Part shown: one piece after another, positions 15,009-16,534 of the stretch
Position numbering within the stretch: position 1 is the first letter of the stretch
How the letters are laid out: every line of letters starts with the position of its first letter
Assembly: GCA_964621445.1 (NCBI GenBank)
Contig: CAZUNO010000042.1
Location: forward strand, 1-16,534
Source: CAZUNO01 sp964621445 [NCBI: Candidatus Hadarchaeota archaeon]
GTDB lineage: Archaea > CAYQAE01 > CAYVLA01
DNA: 16,534 nucleotides
Reading direction: 5' to 3'
Notes under the pieces: model-generated
The model's database searches: none
Told to the model about the DNA's origin: nothing
What the model saw: the letters and a program-made list of their open reading frames with translations, nothing else
Position numbers and translations under genes: made by a program

Positions 15009-15503
15009 TCAAGCTTTTTTTAACTTGATCTCCAGTACTCCATTTTTGCAGGTAAGATGGCTATCTTCTTTTACCTCTGCCGGGAGTTCAATCTTCTTAT
15101 CGTAGGTGCGGTTTTTACCTTCGGCTGAAATTCTTAATTCGGTTCCTTGGACCTCTATAGTGACATCTTTCTCTTCTATGCCAGGGACCTCGGCGATAAC
15201 AACAACTTCTGACTCCCTTTCAAACACATCGACGAGGGGTTCTCTGACCTCCTCATGTCCTTGTCCCTTTTCAAGGGTACCGAAGCGGTCGACGGTGAGA
15301 GGTCTTCCCACTCCACCGACCTTAACTGAGAAACCATAGACGCCTTTAGTTTGCTTCTGGGTTTGCACTTCGCCTTCCGAAATTTTGGAAGCTAGGTCTA
15401 TTAGGTCCCCTACCCCCTTGAATATTCCTCCCAGATTGACACCAACATCAACGGATGCCGGTTCTTCTTCATTTCTCTTATCCTTTTTTTCTTTTTCATC
15501 CAT
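15009..15503 (-). CDS. gvpH: Gas vesicle protein GvpH, Hsp20-like chaperone
   Basis: A 164-residue GvpH. The N-terminal region has the GvpH-specific motifs GVNLGGIFKGVGDLIDLASK and VYGFSVKVGGVGRPLTVDRFG (about 55-75), and residues 88-164 form an alpha-crystallin/Hsp20 domain (REPLVDVFERESEVVVIAEV, PGIEEKDVTIEV, NGVLEIKLKK). Hsp20 proteins hold unfolded clients without ATP; in halophiles GvpH is part of the accessory interaction network and is not essential. ATG 15503 follows AGGAGG (rc of 15512-15517). It is the last gene of a minus-strand operon with two charged helical proteins, separate from the main cluster, unlike haloarchaea where gvpH sits between gvpG and gvpI. Confidence 0.93.
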   Translation of the reverse strand: MDEKEKKDKRNEEEPASVDVGVNLGGIFKGVGDLIDLASKISEGEVQTQKQTKGVYGFSVKVGGVGRPLTVDRFGTLEKGQGHEEVREPLVDVFERESEVVVIAEVPGIEEKDVTIEVQGTELRISAEGKNRTYDKKIELPAEVKEDSHLTCKNGVLEIKLKKA

Positions 15504-15587
15504 TATACCTGCCTCCTATCTATTTCCCATCTATTACCTAGGGCCATAATTCCTGTCATGCAGATAAGTGGAGGGATTCAGTTAAGG

Positions 15588-15893
15588 TCAGCCCTCCTTG
15601 CTCCACTGCTTGTCAAGCAGTTCCTTTTGGTGTTCCCACTGCGCTTTCCTCATCGACCATCTTGTGTTACTGTTAGCCCGAGTAATTTCTATATTCTTTT
15701 TTATATTACCGTCACTTGGCGTTTGGGCATTTTTCCTTCCTCGCTCTCGTTGGTGTTGTTCCTTTATCCTCTTCTTTTCCCTGGCCAATCTTTCAGTCCG
15801 GCGTTCAAGTCTTTCCCGTATGATCCAGCCTCTATCCGCCTGTGAAAGACCCGGTATCCTTATCTCCCGTTGACCTATCTTAGCTTCTGTCAA
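15588..15893 (-). CDS. Charged, mostly helical hypothetical protein in the gvpH operon
   Basis: A 101-residue basic protein with no recognised family. The N-terminus reads GQREIRIPGLSQADRGWIIR, followed by an Arg/Glu/Lys helix (RERLERRTERLAREKKRIKE), a polar linker and a Trp-containing C-terminal helix (RWSMRKAQWEHQKELLDKQW). The start is TTG 15893, about 11 bases after GGAGG (15909-15905) that overlaps the end of the preceding gene, so the two are coupled. No ATG is available in this frame near the site. Its position between another charged helical protein and gvpH suggests an accessory role for gas vesicles, as with GvpI-like basic proteins; this is inference. Confidence 0.65.
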   Translation of the reverse strand: MTEAKIGQREIRIPGLSQADRGWIIRERLERRTERLAREKKRIKEQHQRERGRKNAQTPSDGNIKKNIEITRANSNTRWSMRKAQWEHQKELLDKQWSKEG

Positions 15894-15911
15894 ACGGCTT
15901 TCGCCCTCCTT

Positions 15912-16106
15912 CTATTTTCCTTGCATTATCTTCTTTGCTTCTTTTCGAAGTCTGTTGATCTCCTTTTGCATTTCTTTTGACTTTTTATCGGCTTCTTTGG
16001 AAAAATCATCTGACCGTTTTCGCAGTTGCTTGGCACCCTCGAGAATAGTCTCAGGGTTTTCCTTTTCTTTTGTTTTTTTCTTTTTGCTAGTTTTTTTTGA
16101 ACCCAT
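15912..16106 (-). CDS. Small Lys-rich coiled-coil-like protein, first gene of the gvpH operon
   Basis: A 64-residue protein of very high charge. It starts with a lysine cluster (MGSKKTSKKKKTKEKENPET) and continues as a single long heptad-like helix (EGAKQLRKRSDDFSKEADKK, then EMQKEINRLRKEAKKIMQGK). No family is recognised. GGAGG (16120-16116) decides the start: ATG 16106 lies 9 bases after it, whereas ATG 16112 would be only about 3 bases away. A TATA box at 16182-16175 heads the transcript. The next gene's ribosome binding site begins directly after its stop, so the two form an operon leading into gvpH. A vesicle surface or scaffold role is possible but not shown. Confidence 0.65.
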   Translation of the reverse strand: MGSKKTSKKKKTKEKENPETILEGAKQLRKRSDDFSKEADKKSKEMQKEINRLRKEAKKIMQGK

Positions 16107-16174
16107 TGCCATGGACCTCCTATATTCGAGATCAAGTGTCTAGATATCTGCAGTAATTATTAATAAGTCAGCAA

Positions 16175-16182
16175 TATTTAAA
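16175..16182 (-). promoter_or_regulatory. TATA box of the minus-strand gvpH operon
   Basis: The minus strand reads GCAAAGTCTTTAAATATTGC, with TTTAAATA a near-ideal archaeal TATA box and a purine-rich BRE-like stretch before it. It predicts a start near 16150-16157 and a leader of about 45-50 bases with GGAGG ahead of ATG 16106. Confidence 0.6.
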
Positions 16183-16457
16183 GACTTTGCTGAGTTTCGA
16201 TCCTTCGTTGATTTTTTCTCAGAACCCTGTCAGTTAGCAAACGGAGATGATATGCGTCAATTTTAAATTGCAATAGTTGATGATGTAATTGAGCGATAGT
16301 CGTACCAGTTTTCCATGAACGGTTACCCACCAGCACACCATGCATTCATCCCTCCGGGTGAATGACACATGGAAGGGCGGACTCCATATTTTATGGCTAA
16401 GCCCAGTTTCCTTGATTTTATATTTTATACATTATTAATTAAGGAGTTGGTAACTGT
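16183..16457. other. Stretch without a gene, between gvpH operon promoter and transposase
   Basis: No open frame with a ribosome binding site is seen in these 275 bases. They contain a long hairpin (16343-16364), an AT-rich block (16413-16444) and probably the right-hand end of the insertion sequence whose transposase ends at 16458. Confidence 0.5.
16343..16364. repeat. Nine-pair hairpin downstream of the right transposase
   Basis: CATTCATCC (16343-16351) pairs with GGGTGAATG (16356-16364) with one wobble and a four-base loop. It lies about 95 bases past the transposase stop on the minus strand and could be a terminator stem or a structured end of the insertion sequence. Confidence 0.45.
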
Positions 16458-16534
16458 TTAGCTGGGTGTGGTTTGGGTCATTTGTTTGTAGGGGTGTAGT
16501 CCTTTCTGTTTCCAGGTTTGTATTATGGTCATTA
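16458..16534 (-). CDS. C-terminus of an IS66-type transposase (cut by window edge)
   Basis: The minus strand from the window edge is open and reads MTIIQTWKQKGLHPYKQMTQ, then TTPS and a TAA at 16460-16458. This fits the end of IS66-like transposases of archaea, which close with a TWKxQGxNPY-like motif. The catalytic region lies outside the window, so it cannot be told whether this copy is intact. It has the same orientation as the broken copy at 4860-5455 and covers the C-terminal part that the broken copy lacks. Confidence 0.6.
   Translation of the reverse strand, partial: MTIIQTWKQKGLHPYKQMTQTTPS

Noticed and set aside
15503-15559. An 18-residue minus-strand frame whose TAA overlaps the gvpH ATG
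   Set aside because: The overlap is suggestive of a leader peptide, but there is no ribosome binding site before its ATG, so it is not called.
15598-15873. Plus-strand open frame with apparent membrane helices
   Set aside because: It is the antisense shadow of the charged protein at 15588-15893 and lacks a ribosome binding site.
5598-16112. GvpC, GvpD and GvpE homologues
   Set aside because: No protein with GvpC helical repeats, a GvpD P-loop or a GvpE leucine zipper was found in any frame.

Overview
The window is a gas vesicle (gvp) gene island from an archaeon. Archaeal signs are a two-ring CDC48/VAT-type ATPase, TATA-like boxes near -25, apparently leaderless genes, an Isf-type iron-sulfur flavoprotein, and a gvp gene order matching the halophile set (A-N-O, then F-G-J-K-L-M). 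Frequent GGAGG-type ribosome binding sites, AGG/AGA arginine codons and moderate GC do not look like a halophile. A euryarchaeal-type lineage (methanogen or Thermoplasmata-like) is my low-confidence guess.

Layout. Positions 1-526 (minus) hold the start of a PAS-domain sensor protein cut by the window edge. Positions 692-3316 (minus) encode a secreted, membrane-anchored purple-acid-phosphatase-like protein with two CARDB domains. A 700-base stretch without a convincing gene follows, then an iron-sulfur flavoprotein (4021-4557, plus) and a broken IS66-type transposase (about 4860-5455, minus). The gas vesicle locus runs on the plus strand from 5598 to 14248: gvpA with its own hairpin terminator, a 39-residue small ORF, gvpN, gvpO, a very basic GvpI-like protein, a 38-residue small ORF overlapping the CDC48-type ATPase, a regulator with a PadR winged helix, then gvpF, gvpG, gvpJ, gvpK, gvpL and gvpM. 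Converging on it from the right (minus) are a hypothetical gene (14863-14279) and an operon of two charged helical proteins plus gvpH (16106-15009). The last 77 bases are the C-terminus of a second transposase of the same family.

How it works together. GvpA is the shell protein. GvpJ and GvpM are minor shell-family proteins, GvpF/G/K/L/O are accessory proteins for nucleation and assembly, GvpN is a MoxR-type AAA ATPase and GvpH a small heat-shock-like chaperone. The terminator just after gvpA would let the shell mRNA outnumber the accessory message. Three features stand out. A two-ring unfoldase sits in the operon. GvpJ carries a C-terminal zinc ribbon. GvpM is fused to a PH/GRAM/CheF-like domain. 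A sensor-PadR fusion could stand in for the GvpD/GvpE regulators of halophiles, neither of which is seen here. No gvpC was found. Related transposase copies in the same orientation on both sides suggest the island has moved or been assembled by insertion sequences.
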